A stretch of DNA of 64,000 bases. Origin: Marisa cornuarietis. Its lineage: Eukaryota > Mollusca > Gastropoda > Architaenioglossa > Ampullariidae. Each line of letters starts with the position of its first letter. Position 1 is the first letter of the stretch. Made by a program: the position numbers and the translations under genes. Below, piece after piece: positions 24,001 through 32,311 of the stretch. The stretch lies in NCBI GenBank assembly GCA_004794655.1, contig SMMW01000634.1:1212501-1276500 (forward strand), in the 5' to 3' direction. Under the pieces are notes generated by a model, which did no database searches, was not told the DNA's origin, and saw only the letters and a list, made by a program, of their open reading frames with translations.

Positions 24001-24947
24001 TCATGTTTTATGGCACAACTAGCATGCACATTAAAAACATGTGTATAAATGTACACATGCTTTTGTTGACATAGAAGGTTAAGAAGCTACTCCCATAAAC
24101 ATTCAGTCACTGGGGAGTAACGTATTAAAGACTATTCTTAACTCTCTCGCTGCTTTTTCCTCCCCCAATCCTTTGAGAGATCAGGTATCCATTTGAAAAC
24201 TGGGGGTCAACTTGGATGTACATTTTACTACATGGGTATTGTATTTGTGTGTGCCTCACACCTCAGACCTTGGTGCTCTAACAACTTGGCCATTTGCTTT
24301 CATTGGCTAAATGTTTCCCAAAGCAACATGCTGACATACCAATGTGTTCACAAATCAATACTCTTTGTTTGTTGCTGCTGGCAAAAAAAGCCTTAAAATA
24401 TAGTTATTTATAGCTAAATAGAGAAAATATAGTTTTTTTAATTTATTAAAATTACTAATAATAGTAAGAACATTGATGTTTTTATCTGATATTTTTTTGT
24501 TGAAGCAGTGCATGCAACATAAGTAATACATTATATTACTACATAAAAAGGCAATTTCTGAACTTAATGAGCTTAAAACTAAATGAAGAAAGCTTTCAAA
24601 TATCTTCCAAATAACTTTCTGTAATCTCCATTTTGTATCACTCAACTTGATATACAATCGATCTTGCTTCTTATGAATGTCACAACCATAAAATTAAAAC
24701 ATAGAAAGAAAGGTATACTTATATACAAACAGAAGGAAATCACAAGATGATTGAAGGATGAAATTTAAATAAAATTAAGCATAATCTTACTTGTCTCCAA
24801 CAGATGGTTGGGAACGGGTATGGATTGACGAGATTCATACTCTATTGTGTCGATCAGCGTAGACAGCACTTCGTGCCTAGTATCCACGGGATGTTCGTTT
24901 TTATTGCCTACAAGATTTTCGTTTTTTGTTCCTCGTTCCTCGGCCAT
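2905..24947 (-). CDS. CFAP221: CFAP221 (PCDP1/FAP221), N-terminal seven coding exons
   Basis: CFAP221 is a conserved axonemal protein of the C1d projection of the central apparatus. In the FAP221/PCDP1 family it binds calmodulin and is needed for normal ciliary beating. Seven minus-strand exons (24947-24791, 23272-23085, 22345-22250, 18028-17928, 15867-15764, 11974-11818, 3034-2905) have GT-AG borders, and their phases fit exactly, giving 311 codons from an ATG at 24947. Family blocks seen in order are VPNHLLET, the HIMPPQTKYFSIHY strand, FMPDEWRYYYD, IPIHGYPV, APVDFEYELVYIQPHPAFA and GIIPANGEIEVTVTFTPYEF. The last five look like the ASH/HYDIN-type immunoglobulin-like folds of the N-terminal half. 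The C-terminal part lies beyond the left edge. Introns reach 8.8 kb and are rich in transposons. The assignment rests on remembered family sequence, not on a search. Confidence 0.9.
3335..3690 (-). mobile_element. RTE/BovB-like LINE fragment, C-terminal region
   Basis: Minus-strand frames read DSEKIQAFENKCMRKV (about 3640-3590), matching the post-RT segment RIQAFE.KC.R+L. Towards 3340 they read RGKTG and NIKEW-like pieces of the GRRRGRQRK.W..NIKEW block. It is broken by frameshifts and lies in CFAP221 intron 6. Confidence 0.5.
3730..3860 (-). repeat. I-like LINE fragment, post-RNase H tail (copy 1 of 3)
   Basis: This stretch matches positions 53370-53490 and 58058-58178 almost throughout. 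All three share 'gacaaactggtgg', 'aaaaggtggg' and a 'taaaaaa.tgct' start. Elsewhere its minus strand encodes HLLKGEPPPVCPW-type residues at the end of an I-clade polyprotein. Here only this short piece is left. Confidence 0.55.
4103..4640 (-). mobile_element. LINE reverse-transcriptase fragment (Rex1/Babar/CR1-like)
   Basis: The minus-strand order is HQPQRVRVNNRLSNTLVLNT (about 4570), CAPQACRPSPFLF (motif B, normally GAPQGCVLSP), and FPDDTTAEGLI (about 4425, motif C with ADD changed to PDD). Then come HLEAWCSNNSL and INSEAVELVDHFKSLGTTIS (motif E, about 4250-4190). Stops and the lost catalytic alanine show that it is dead. It lies in CFAP221 intron 6. Confidence 0.7.
4641..6527. other. intronic stretch, no gene seen
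   Basis: Part of CFAP221 intron 6. A short AC run lies near 4850 and a C-homopolymer near 6040. I see no exon or recognisable mobile element. Confidence 0.5.
6528..6540 (+). repeat. target-site duplication, left copy (RTE copy A)
   Basis: The 13 bases aattttgtattga recur exactly at 9770-9782 and bracket the RTE element. This is the expected footprint of target-primed reverse transcription. Confidence 0.9.
7105..8565 (-). pseudogene. RTE copy A reverse-transcriptase domain
   Basis: 486 open codons with the RT blocks in order: GKAPGADGITAEMLK, NWRGITLLS, FIDLEKAFDS (motif A Asp), GVKQGCILSPFLF (motif B), FADDIALLS (motif C, catalytic Asp pair), LGLKVSAKKTK (motif D) and TYLGSKIS (motif E). 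An in-frame TAG at 8583-8581 precedes the open frame and is shared with copy B. A private GAG-to-TAG change ends it at 7107-7105, before the C-terminal region. There is no convincing ATG at its start, which suggests that it was once part of a longer endonuclease-RT protein. Confidence 0.9.
8667..9452 (-). pseudogene. RTE copy A endonuclease domain (APE/EEP fold)
   Basis: The APE-like endonuclease nicks target DNA to prime reverse transcription. All family signatures are visible in order: GCWNVQTL, VSEVRWTG (catalytic Glu), YAPTEDSEAED, AGDLNAKVGS (GDxN), TWTSPDG, QIDHV and ASDH (final catalytic His). The open stretch of about 261 residues begins inside the domain because a 5-bp insertion near 9450 shifts it from the upstream start used in copy B. 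It ends early because 13 bases present in copy B near 42920 are missing here. The core looks intact but is cut off from the RT. Confidence 0.9.
9770..9782 (+). repeat. target-site duplication, right copy (RTE copy A)
   Basis: Exact repeat of 6528-6540. Confidence 0.9.
9783..11817. other. intronic stretch, no gene seen
   Basis: Remainder of CFAP221 intron 6. Short G- and A-runs occur, but there is no splice-bordered exon in the right phase and no recognisable transposon. Confidence 0.5.
11818..11974 (-). CDS. CFAP221: CFAP221 exon 6
   Basis: 157 bases reading GIIPANGEIEVTVTFTPYEF and then TIQLNISQF and CFIGTSKPGLL. The G.IPANG...V.F.P pattern is the classic end of an ASH/HYDIN-type domain. 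Acceptor ctgcttttcag, donor gtatgt. Confidence 0.92.
11975..14657. other. CFAP221 intron 5, no gene seen
   Basis: AT-rich. I found no ORF with protein-like composition and no repeat that I can name before the MITE at 14662. Confidence 0.5.
14662..14909. mobile_element. piggyBac-type MITE (TTAA-flanked)
   Basis: A 248-bp element begins CCCGCTGACTCC and ends TCTAAGCGGG. It is bordered on both sides by TTAA (14658-14661 and 14910-14913). TTAA target duplication with CCC...GGG termini is the hallmark of piggyBac elements. The terminal inverted match is short (CCCGCT/AGCGGG plus partial similarity). It is GC-richer than its surroundings and encodes no transposase, so it is non-autonomous. It sits in CFAP221 intron 5. 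Confidence 0.7.
14914..15763. other. CFAP221 intron 5 remainder, no gene seen
   Basis: AT-rich sequence between the MITE and exon 5. The purine-rich stretch near 15480-15580 encodes only low-complexity frames. Confidence 0.5.
15764..15867 (-). CDS. CFAP221: CFAP221 exon 5
   Basis: 104 bases reading YKFPLKSMAPVDFEYELVYI and QPHPAFAVYP. The PVDFEYEL and H.AF.V.P pattern marks the second Ig-like module. Acceptor ctttttcag, donor gtaatt. Confidence 0.9.
16590..17400 (-). mobile_element. I-like LINE fragment (post-RT to RNase H)
   Basis: Minus-strand frames in order are LHSALIRFKLDYCSIIYAPG and YSDLKILD (17350-17270), matching the 'ALIRSKLDYG...Y.KILDPIHH' block after the RT. Then comes the RNase H start LADYPGF with a GGPVAVATVPTCQ stretch (about 16890-16810). 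After it come SHLADDCSIFSVKL (about 16770, normally C.SIFTAEL) and HLHTFHVALLHCNKDIVFIW (about 16650). Several frameshifts are present. It lies in CFAP221 intron 4. Confidence 0.75.
17928..18028 (-). CDS. CFAP221: CFAP221 exon 4
   Basis: 101 bases that continue the fold with GEDNLIIPIHGYPVMS and end at FTFPDTPVGH in phase 2. Acceptor ggcctttag, donor gttggt. The PIHGYPVM block closes the first Ig-like module. Confidence 0.9.
18591..19050 (-). pseudogene. hAT-type transposase C-terminal remnant
   Basis: Two overlapping minus-strand frames together show KETLTQNAYRRDS, then DSFPNLLVLGKLCLLMLYHN, AGCERG and FSHQNQIKSS. This resembles the hAT dimerisation domain (P.L..LA...L..P.SNA..ERGFS...IK...R). 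A frameshift lies at the ERG/FS boundary. N-terminal parts were not found. GGGCCC-rich sequence at 18295-18350 may belong to an element end. It lies in CFAP221 intron 3. Confidence 0.5.
19165..19596 (+). repeat. hAT-like ~430-bp repeat, copy 1
   Basis: It starts CAGGCCTGACGAGAGG and ends with a GGGCCCGCCCCTG-type terminus, so CAGG...CCTG ends face outward as in hAT elements. A relative with the same start, a shared GGCCCGGCCTT.gt..ATGGATTTTTT-like segment and similar length lies at 31883-32311. A clear 8-bp target duplication was not found. Confidence 0.4.
20229..20375 (+). repeat. 147-bp direct repeat, copy 1
   Basis: Nearly identical to 20680-20826 (about four mismatches by eye). The repeat encodes a Cys-rich frame, VYRCKQYMTGVYCQRWCISR, that I do not recognise. 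The two copies are 304 bp apart. Confidence 0.8.
20680..20826 (+). repeat. 147-bp direct repeat, copy 2
   Basis: Second copy of 20229-20375. Its frame runs on, inside a 120-codon open frame that ends at 20929, into IAKFKLIYDTKRDGKDLWVD. This looks protein-like, but I cannot assign it. A polar frame continues to about 21413. It may be a decayed coding transposon of unknown type. Confidence 0.75.
21541..22249. other. CFAP221 intron 3 remainder, no gene seen
   Basis: AT-rich sequence with no ORF or repeat that I can name. Confidence 0.5.
22250..22345 (-). CDS. CFAP221: CFAP221 exon 3
   Basis: 96 bases, 32 codons, phase 0 at both ends. It reads MMPGLTLKCMIEFMPDEWRY. The PGL...F.PDEWRYYYD pattern is typical of a HYDIN/ASH-type beta-sandwich module. 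Acceptor ttttgcag, donor gtatag. Confidence 0.92.
23085..23272 (-). CDS. CFAP221: CFAP221 exon 2
   Basis: Acceptor cttgctttcag, donor gtaagt. The 188 bases carry YSKIGRNAAIQAKPAAVHF and the strand HIMPPQTKYFSIHY, the most recognisable family block. Two entry bases complete the codon left open by exon 1, and the exon ends in phase 0. Confidence 0.92.
23545..24015 (-). mobile_element. RTE/BovB-like LINE fragment (RT motif C to post-RT)
   Basis: On the minus strand ESPVSTGSRITILQFASDID followed by KLAGRF (about 23990-23930) matches the 'I.NLRFADDIDLLAG' motif C, with the first catalytic Asp changed to Ser. Then comes FGTEVNEEKTNLM (motif D) and, near 23670-23590, TLTADLQKRIQAMEMRCLRR, the segment after the thumb. 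Stops interrupt it. It lies in CFAP221 intron 1. Confidence 0.7.
24791..24947 (-). CDS. CFAP221: CFAP221 exon 1 (start codon)
   Basis: It begins MAEERGTKNENL and runs 52 codons plus one base, ending at LLET before donor gtaagatt. The start is the first ATG of this open frame, and the conserved PVPNHLLET block directly precedes the splice. The region before VPNHLL is charged and variable, as expected for this family's N-terminus. Confidence 0.88.
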
Positions 24948-25310
24948 TGTCAGCAGAGAAATGTATGAGCGTTATTGAATACACGCTCACTAACGGCCTA
25001 CGACGTACCGCTGTAATGAACTACGGAAACATTCCCACATGCTTGCTACACATTTTATTAATTGGTTTTCAATCTTTCTTTTATTATAGGAAACAGCCAA
25101 CTTTCAGGACAGAATCCATTTATCAAATTTGTCGCCTAAACAAATTTCTTAATCGTACGTCATTAAGAATGCTGAATTATATCATTTTAATTACAGTCCA
25201 CACAGCAAAAAAACGGGACCTATTGCTTAGTTACCACGAGTATAGCCCCCTGGCGGAAGAAAATAATCGCCTGGCAACCCGAGAGATATAGAGAGAAGGG
25301 GGGTAACTCT
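24948..25310 (-). promoter_or_regulatory. CFAP221 promoter/5' UTR region
   Basis: Sequence directly upstream of the CFAP221 start codon. It holds an X-box-like RFX site at 25266-25278 and a weaker one at 25230-25244 (GTTACC, 3-bp gap, AGTATA). No TATA box or transcription start can be fixed from sequence alone. The extent given is arbitrary. Confidence 0.45.
25266..25278 (-). promoter_or_regulatory. RFX X-box-like site
   Basis: ATCGCC-T-GGCAAC matches the X-box pattern GTNRCC-N(0-3)-RGYAAC in 11 of 12 positions, with a perfect right half. RFX factors drive ciliary genes through such sites, usually close to the start. Here it lies about 320 bp upstream of the CFAP221 ATG, which fits the gene's axonemal role. 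Confidence 0.5.
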
Positions 25311-25756
25311 AAAAGCACAGTCAAGGGGACATTACACACAGTTCGCTGGATGCACAGACAAATCATAGAAGTCTGTCGCTGGATGTGTATCGTAATGTGT
25401 TCGTAAATGTGTGCGTTCACGGAGCTGGCCTTCTGGTGTTTTCTCCTAATACTGCAGTGTCCTCCGTACATACATTTATCACACACTTGTCTTCCCAGCA
25501 ACAAACGTTTCTAGTTTTACAACCAAATGGTTGAATCAATCGGCGGTCAAAATAATTACCCTCTGACAAAATACGAAACGGAATAATAATAATAATAATG
25601 TGAACTTACAACGCACAGCATCACAGCGAAAAACATCCTTAACAAAGTTATCCGTAACGCTGTTAAGTCTGTATACATCAAGTTTGTGTTAATACATATT
25701 TCCATTGGAAAGGTGGGAGGGTGGAAAGAAACTCCATATTTAATTCTCTCATCTCT

Positions 25757-25860
25757 CATTTAATAATAATGATGATGATGATTTCTATAGCACCTTTCTC
25801 CACCATTAAAATGAACTCAAAGTGCTTTACACAAAGAACACCACACATACATGATAAATG
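25757..25860 (-). mobile_element. CR1/L2-like LINE 3' terminus
   Basis: Read on the minus strand: '...gtaaagcactttgag', 'ggtgctatagaaat' and then a trinucleotide run (ATC/ATT)n. This matches the usual terminus of CR1/L2-like elements. Coding sequence is not evident upstream. Confidence 0.5.
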
Positions 25861-27077
25861 CTAGCAGCCTACAGTCGTCAATTCTGGAATCGAGGATGTA
25901 CGAGGACAATTATGGGGCGCCAAGAGGGGAATTTTCTTTCTCTCCACCACAAAGCGCGGCACAAAGGTCAGCCGAGAGGACGAAGGGTACCTCAGCATAT
26001 GACAGCGATAAGATCAATATCAGGAGGCAAAAAAGGTGTCCGAAAGAATGGCTTTTGTGGCGTGAGGACTGAGAAGGGTCGAATGGCCCTGTAGATGAAG
26101 TTTCAGTAGAAGAGCATCAGCTTTCTGACGGCCGGTACTGTTCGTATTTATCACTCCAAAATTTCTAATAAGGTCGTAACGACAAGCAACAGCGAGGAGT
26201 GATTATGCTTTCAAGTTATAGTCAGCGTTTCATGGGAAGTGGCGGCGCTCGTATTTACCAAAAGAAGTCAACGTCATGTTGCTGCTGGCAGAACACCGGC
26301 AGAAGAGCCTCCCATCTTTTCCCCTCGCCTACCCCACTACCGTGTTGGGCGCGCACGCACTGTTAGTCGGTACACCCCTTTGCTGGCCGACAACAGGCGG
26401 CGCTGGAAGATATATAGAAAGTTCTGATGAAAAGAGGGAGTGGACAAGACTTCAGATGCTACACCCACACATCCGTTCTCCAGTCAGACTAATAGAAAAA
26501 AAAACAGCAAAAAAACAGTGTTATCTTAAGTCGGTATTGGCCATCGTCGTCTGTTATAATCTCAATATACCAAGAGCAAATCGTCAATAGCTAAATGCGA
26601 TCTGTGGTTTTGTTTCGTATGCGTTCCCTTAAATCTATTGTTCTATTCACGAGATTGAGATCTTTCTTTCCCACCGCCTGCTGTCATTCTTTCACCATTG
26701 ACTTCCACGAAAAACATACGAAAAAATTTCATTACATAGATCGTTCAAGTTAATATCTCATCAGTCTTATTATTAATAATAATAATCCATAACAAAAAAA
26801 AACAACATCGGTATTTTGTACCCCCAGTCAGTTCAAAGTAATGTTACACTCTGGTCAGTTTGACGGTAGCTTCTGCGAAGTCATTTCGTTTCTCCCGCGG
26901 ATAGTGCAGCAGAAGATTCTGACTCGTGATATTTTAACACTAATTTGAGTTCAATGGGGCACGTTAATTAAATTATTTCTCTTTTATAAGTGAACTGGTG
27001 TAGTTTAACACATTAAAAGTCGCAGCAAAGTGCGCTTTATCAACTTTAATTTTTTTAAATCAGGCACACAAGGTTTT
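25861..27077. other. intergenic, no gene seen
   Basis: GC-richer at 25900-26450, with two short open frames that resemble nothing I know. Part may belong to the LINE whose tail is at 25757-25860. AT-rich after that. Confidence 0.4.
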
Positions 27078-27205
27078 AATCAATCAATCAATCAATCCTC
27101 TTCGTGCTAGTTGCACATAAGGTCTCAACCAGAGCCCGCCACTGACGTCGATCTGTTGAAACCCGCTCCAGGCGACCCCATGTCCAGCCCTTTCCTTTCA
27201 TCTCC
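27078..27205 (-). mobile_element. 5'-truncated RTE insertion, copy C (128 bp)
   Basis: Matches only the last ~125 bp of RTE copies A and B, through the codons for CATSTKRID to the (GATT)n tail. It diverges abruptly at 27205, inside sequence that continues in copies A and B. This is a typical 5' truncation. No clean target duplication could be fixed. Confidence 0.85.
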
Positions 27206-29479
27206 ATACGAGGTTATCAAGTAAACTTTATTCAAACGGTGTAAAGAGTACATTGAGAAATGTGCGATGATTTTAGACTAGTATCCTGTGTTAATGAGTC
27301 ATGAGGATGACGTTTTGTTTGGCATTGTTTCACCGGGGCATGGAAGGTGGGAGGGGGATACGAATGAGTCACACGGAATGTCGGGGAGAATGGTGTTTGA
27401 AAAAACATTTCAACCCCCCTGAAAGTCATCAGCAGGCGTAACGAGGTGCGCTTATTGTGAAGAAAGAAAAAGAGAAGTTTAGGGACGGACACGCTCCAAT
27501 GACACGTAGACATAACAGGAAAGAAACAAGAGGAGTAAGGAGAACCCTTTCCTACTAAAGACTACGATTTTTTTTTTCTTTTGAATGAATAAGAAACAAA
27601 ATTTAAGAGCAGAGAAGCAGCAGAAAGAACCGACCTGGGAGAGTGCGGTTCATTAATTTGTTGCGAGGACATCTTTAGCCTGAGTGAACGGCAAGCACTT
27701 GAGTGTTGAACTGTGCCTTAACTCGCTCGTGTTCATCTGTGGTGCGCGTCTTTGTCACGGGCTTGCAGCGGGCTTTTGGTAGCTCGGAGTCGCTGTATGC
27801 AGAGACGCTAAAGAATTCCTTTAGTATCTCTGCTGTAGGTAACTCCGAAACATGGCGGCCTTTGGTTCCAACAGGTGGCCACTGGTTATACGCGCGTAAC
27901 CCCATATGCAAGCAGGAAACGCCCTGTAGGTAGTGAATAATTCTTGTTGGCGCCGACTCCATTGGCGCCTGCGCATTGCTAGAGGCCACTCTACAACATC
28001 TTGATACTGTCTGGTGAAAAAGGAAAGCAAAGGGGTAGAGGCACATGAAAGAAGAGCATTTACTGAGGGATTGCAATCGGTGTAAAGTTCGGCGCAAAAT
28101 CATGAACGTAAAGTCATTTGATTTGCGATGATAATGATAATAATACAGAATCAAGGTTACTTATGCAGATCATTTTAATGCGTGTACTTTCAGCACTAAT
28201 AAAAAACCATAATTTATTATCTCCGATTCAGATGCAAACAGGCAAAAGGATATCGATAGTAGATTAATGCTGAAAGTTTTCCGGGTGATCTCAGCTTGGT
28301 GTAGCCAAATTTACTTCAAAGTTATAACTAGCTCATATTATAAAAAGAAAGGTGTGTTAAATAGAAATGGCTTTCTCGCTCAGGATGGTTTTTGTGGTTA
28401 GCCTTTCAATAATAATAGTAATACAGAAGCAGGTTCACGTGTACAGATTATTCAACTGCTTAGACAGAATGTCAACACTTAAAAATCCGTATTATCTGTG
28501 ATTCAAAATAATGTGAAGATCAAGCTACCGGAAACCACGGAGCCAGCACAAATGTCGGTAAAAGCCGTCAGCTGCTTGATGGGAGGTCACTTCTAAATGA
28601 AATCAACCATCTCATACAAATCGAAGGAAGAAAAACAGTTTAAACTTGCAAGGATTTGAGATTATCTGCAAATAGAAATGTCAACATGAGAAATAAAAAG
28701 TCACTTTATTGTGACCGAAACGCTGGTCGAAATGATACAATGCAAAGACATCGTCAGAAGATAGTCGTCTATGGGAATATAGTGTCACGGCCTCGAGATC
28801 CTGGAGATGCGCTTTGATTTACAAACTGATAAATTCCTAACCGGAACGAATTTTCTACCAAACTGGCCACTCAAAAAAACTTAGGGGGAATTCTACGAAG
28901 TTCCACACGTTTATGTACAAATATTGAGTTATTTCTACGCTTAGGGTTACACATATTTACACAACAGAGAATTTAAATGTTTCCAAGCTCACAAAATATC
29001 AGCAATGATTTTCTCGGTTTCACTCGCGTGCACAGATGTAGCAGTGCAAGGCGTCCAAAGCATAAAAATAAATTTGCAGGCAGTGGACATCGACATTTTT
29101 CCAAATTATATTAAAAATTATCTGAGGTAAAGAACCTTGCAAGAAAAAAAAATTGACTTAGCTGACTACCACATCTACCAAACACGACAGCTTCGTTAGG
29201 TCAGAAAGTAAGAACTATTTTTGTCACTAGAAAAAGCAAGGAAAGTGAAGTTTCAATCGGAAGTTTGGTGACATACAAATTAATTGCTGAGTAGGTTAAA
29301 ATCGGTAGACGTTTAAGGGGAGTAGGGAAAGCAATCGTCGCGGAAAAGAGAAATTATCTGCCGATGCGACTGTCGTGAGCTCAGTTCCGCTCTGTCCTCT
29401 CTTTGACACCAATGGCTCCAATTAACCCCAGTCATTCCAACTTATCCCCCACCCCAACTCCCAACCATGGAACGGAGAT
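27206..29479. other. intergenic; one uncertain ORF
   Basis: The minus strand has a 159-codon open frame (28154-27675). Its last third is charged and protein-like (ELPTAEILKEFFSVSAYSDS), while the first part looks random. The rest is AT-rich with nothing recognisable. Confidence 0.3.
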
Positions 29480-29860
29480 CAGCACTGAAAAGAGCAAAAA
29501 ATGATCAATGGCAACGGCAAAGCAGAGATCTTTATGAACGGGGTACCGCTCGAAGAGGTAAGCACTAAGCAGCTTCAAATACTTGGGAGCCACCCTCTCC
29601 AAGGACGGCAGCTCCACGCTAGATATCTGCATCAGGTCGCAACGGCAACAGCAGCAATGGCTAGGCTAGATAGGATCTGGCATAGCCATAAGATAAGGTT
29701 CACTACCAAGTACATACAGGCTGTACAAATCCCTGGTAGTGCCGATCCTGCTCAAGGGGAGCTGTCAGGTCCTCTGGCTTACAGGGATCAACAAGATTAG
29801 GCTGTGCGGCTTCAAAACGCATGTGCAGGCGTACCACTGGGAGATGATTTTTCACACCTG
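29480..29860 (+). mobile_element. RTE/BovB-like LINE fragment (RT motif D/E region)
   Basis: Frames read MINGNGKAEIFMNGVPLEEV, TKQLQILGSHP (motif E), ATATAAMARLDRIWHSHKIR and FTTKYIQAVQ, the thumb of BovB-like RTs. The first ~60 bases nearly match 46575-46640, so the two fragments belong to one subfamily. No catalytic motif is left. Confidence 0.7.
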
Positions 29861-30539
29861 TATTATTAAGTAGACTCATACAAGAGGCAGTTACTTCGTC
29901 ACATAACAGGACAAAAGTAAAGCCTTCGGGCCAAAAAAGGACAGGAGTTTTCCAAAGACCTCAATTTAAATTCTATTGTAAACTGCAACAGGTTTTCTTG
30001 AACAGATAATTATATTTTACACAAATTCCAGAAAATAGCAGTACAGCACACTGTGTTGTCGGGTCTCAGTTTTAAAAGGTAAAGAAAGCAACTGGTCCTG
30101 ACACGATCTAAAGCCAAATTTTTCAAACTATCATCTTAACAACGTGATTATGTTTTTACTTGGTCCTTAAAATTCTGACACAAGGAAGACTTTTATCAAT
30201 TGTCCAAAGCGCAAGACCACCAGACTGCCGTCATTTACCGCGATATTATCATGAGATGATTTGTAAAGATTCTTCTCAAAAGATTTTATAAACAGAACTT
30301 GTATAATGAAGCTTATGGTTGTAAATGAATTTATTAAAATAACAGAATGTTTCCCAAACCTCCCTTATTTTATGTCTCTCTCGTCTTTGCTGTGGAAGAC
30401 ACGTTAGTCCATCTGCGGTAACGTCAATGGCTGAAACTCGAATCACATCAATTTACAGATTTCACAAGAGCTATTTTTTAGTCTTGATTGTGTCGACCTT
30501 TGAATGCAGTGAAGCCTGTAATCGCACAGTTAGTGCCTG

Positions 30540-30938
30540 TTATTTCAAGCATAATGACGACTGTAGCTGGTAAACTTTATGCTTTGCTATAGAAAGGTTC
30601 AAAAACATTAGTTCCTGAAAGTTCTCCACATGTTCCTCAAGAACTTCTATTTTGTACTGCAAGTCCTCCTCCATCAGCATGGTGGTTTCGCTTTCTTGCA
30701 GGCAATCTATGACGTGTATGTGTTTACGGACGACCTTGCGAAGCCCCGAGATCTGAGTCCGGAACGAAAAGATCATAACCACGGCCTGACTTCTGTGAAG
30801 TGCAACGGTCTCGTTCAAGACCACCATGCGCTGAAACTCCTCCTCGTTTTTCTTGAGGACGCTCTTCATTTCCTTCGCCACGTTTATCATCCACTGTAAC
30901 TTGGCGGAGAGCTCGTTCAATGACTCGCGAGTATACAT
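30540..30938 (-). CDS. small coiled-coil protein, unrecognised
   Basis: A 132-residue frame beginning MYTRESLNELSAKLQWMINV and ending QSSLCLK. It is almost wholly helical in appearance, with leucines and charged residues spaced as in a coiled coil (SVLKKNEEEFQRMVVL, KIEVLEEHVENFQELMFL). There is no signal peptide or membrane segment. A strong acceptor (ctttggacag) lies two bases before the ATG. A matching donor on the same strand at 31594 implies a 654-bp intron and a non-coding first exon. A minus-strand AATAAA lies at 30335-30330. I do not know the family. The splice sites, codon composition and upstream promoter-like block support a real gene. A promoter CRE could suit germ-cell or signal-regulated expression, but that is inference. 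Confidence 0.65.
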   Translation of the reverse strand: MYTRESLNELSAKLQWMINVAKEMKSVLKKNEEEFQRMVVLNETVALHRSQAVVMIFSFRTQISGLRKVVRKHIHVIDCLQESETTMLMEEDLQYKIEVLEEHVENFQELMFLNLSIAKHKVYQLQSSLCLK

Positions 30939-31594
30939 TCCTGTCCAAAGAAAGAAATAAATAAAATTATTAATGAACTCGTCATAATATTATGGCCGTA
31001 GGTAGAAGATCAGCACATGTTTGACTTTCTCGTGTTTTCCTATTCATTTATGCACAAATAAGTACAAGATTGTGTCGTGGCCCGGGATTTTTTTTTAAGG
31101 TATTCCCTAGTGGAATGGCAATATAGGCATAAATAATGACATCTCAACAAAAGTGTAACATCATTTCATACACAGGAATAAGTCTCTGATTTTTTTTAAT
31201 GAAAAGAATTCGCAAAAGTGTCGCTTATGCTCGATTCTTTTAGTCTAATTGTAAAATTAATTCAAAAAATTAAACCTTTTATCATTTACTTTTTATTTTG
31301 AACGTACGTCAAAGAACACCAACAGTAAGAAAAATACAAACAAATCTCGTAAAATTAATTATAAAACAATACAAAAATAAAGGATACTATTAATGCACAT
31401 TGAACGGATACTTGACTTTTTAGAGGGATAGAAAAAGTAAGGTGGCCGCCCGCACAAGAATGACTTAATGAGGTCTCTAACATCTCTGTAGCTTCAGATT
31501 CTCTTGGGGAACCATTTTTTAATCAGTTCATTTTCTTAATTGTAACAATTAAACAAACACAGTAACTTTACAATCAGAAAAACTCCAAGCTTAC

Positions 31595-31735
31595 CTGCAG
31601 GTAATGAAAGTAAAGGATGACAAGAAACAAGTCAGTGATCGCTGTGGAAGAACTTAGAGGATAGTAGGTTAACCTGGCGTGTTATTCAGAATTGAATTGA
31701 GATGGTCAAGTCAGGCGGAGCAAAATGTAGGATAA
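31595..31735 (-). other. putative non-coding first exon of the coiled-coil gene
   Basis: Minus-strand sequence ending CATTACCTGCAG before donor gtaagc at 31594. The transcription start is not known; the upper bound is set by the promoter-like motifs. It has no long open frame. Confidence 0.45.
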
Positions 31736-31821
31736 GCCCCACCCCTGACTTGCCATTTCTCAGGTACTGGCCAATCAACACTACCAGCAGGTGCCGGTCA
31801 ACGCTTAGTTACGTGACGTCA
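31736..31821 (-). promoter_or_regulatory. promoter-like block: CRE, inverted CCAAT, GC box
   Basis: A perfect palindromic CRE (TGACGTCA, 31814-31821), a CCAAT box (31771-31775) and a GGGGTGGGGC box (31746-31736 on the minus strand) lie within 90 bp. They are just upstream of the putative first exon of the 30.5-kb gene. Spacing and order are typical of a core-proximal promoter. Confidence 0.55.
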
Positions 31822-31882
31822 GGACAGCGACACCTACCGGAGGGCTGGACCTGACTCATCGACAATTAGTGTCAGTATCTAC

Positions 31883-32311
31883 CAGGCCTGACGAGAAGGT
31901 GTGTGTGTGGGGGGGAGGGGGGAAGATCTGGTGTACCCGGGCCCGATGGCGTGAAGGGGGCCCGGCCTTAGTGGATTTTTTTTCTATTTTCATAAAAGTA
32001 AATCTCCGAGGAAAGAAAACAAATATACAGGAACACGGCTGAAAATGCAAAATCATTTTTTCTTATTTACTGACCACTGACGTGTACACAGCTCTAAACT
32101 GCTCATCTCGTGCATTGGTGTAGAGCTATAGTTGTTTGCTGTCTATATTAGGTGACTAAAAGTAATGCAGATGTTGCCAGTCTAATTATAACTTGTAAGC
32201 TTAGTACTATATACAGGGAAAATAATTCACGATTACAGTTAATTAATGGTTAATGCAATGGGCCCAAAAAAGTTCTCTGCCCGGGGCCCGTGCTGGCTCT
32301 CGACGGCCCTG
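31883..32311 (+). repeat. hAT-like ~430-bp repeat, copy 2
   Basis: It starts CAGGCCTGACGAGA and ends TCTCGACGGCCCTG, so the termini form an imperfect inverted repeat of the hAT kind. It shares its start, the GGCCCGGCCTTAGTGGATT-like segment and a GCAGATGTTG segment with 19165-19596. Flanking 8-mers do not match, so the target duplication is unproven. Confidence 0.45.

Noticed and set aside
27675..28154. 159-codon open frame on the minus strand as a gene
   Set aside because: Only the last third looks protein-like. There are no convincing splice sites, and I recognise no family. Kept as an uncertain ORF in the region entry.
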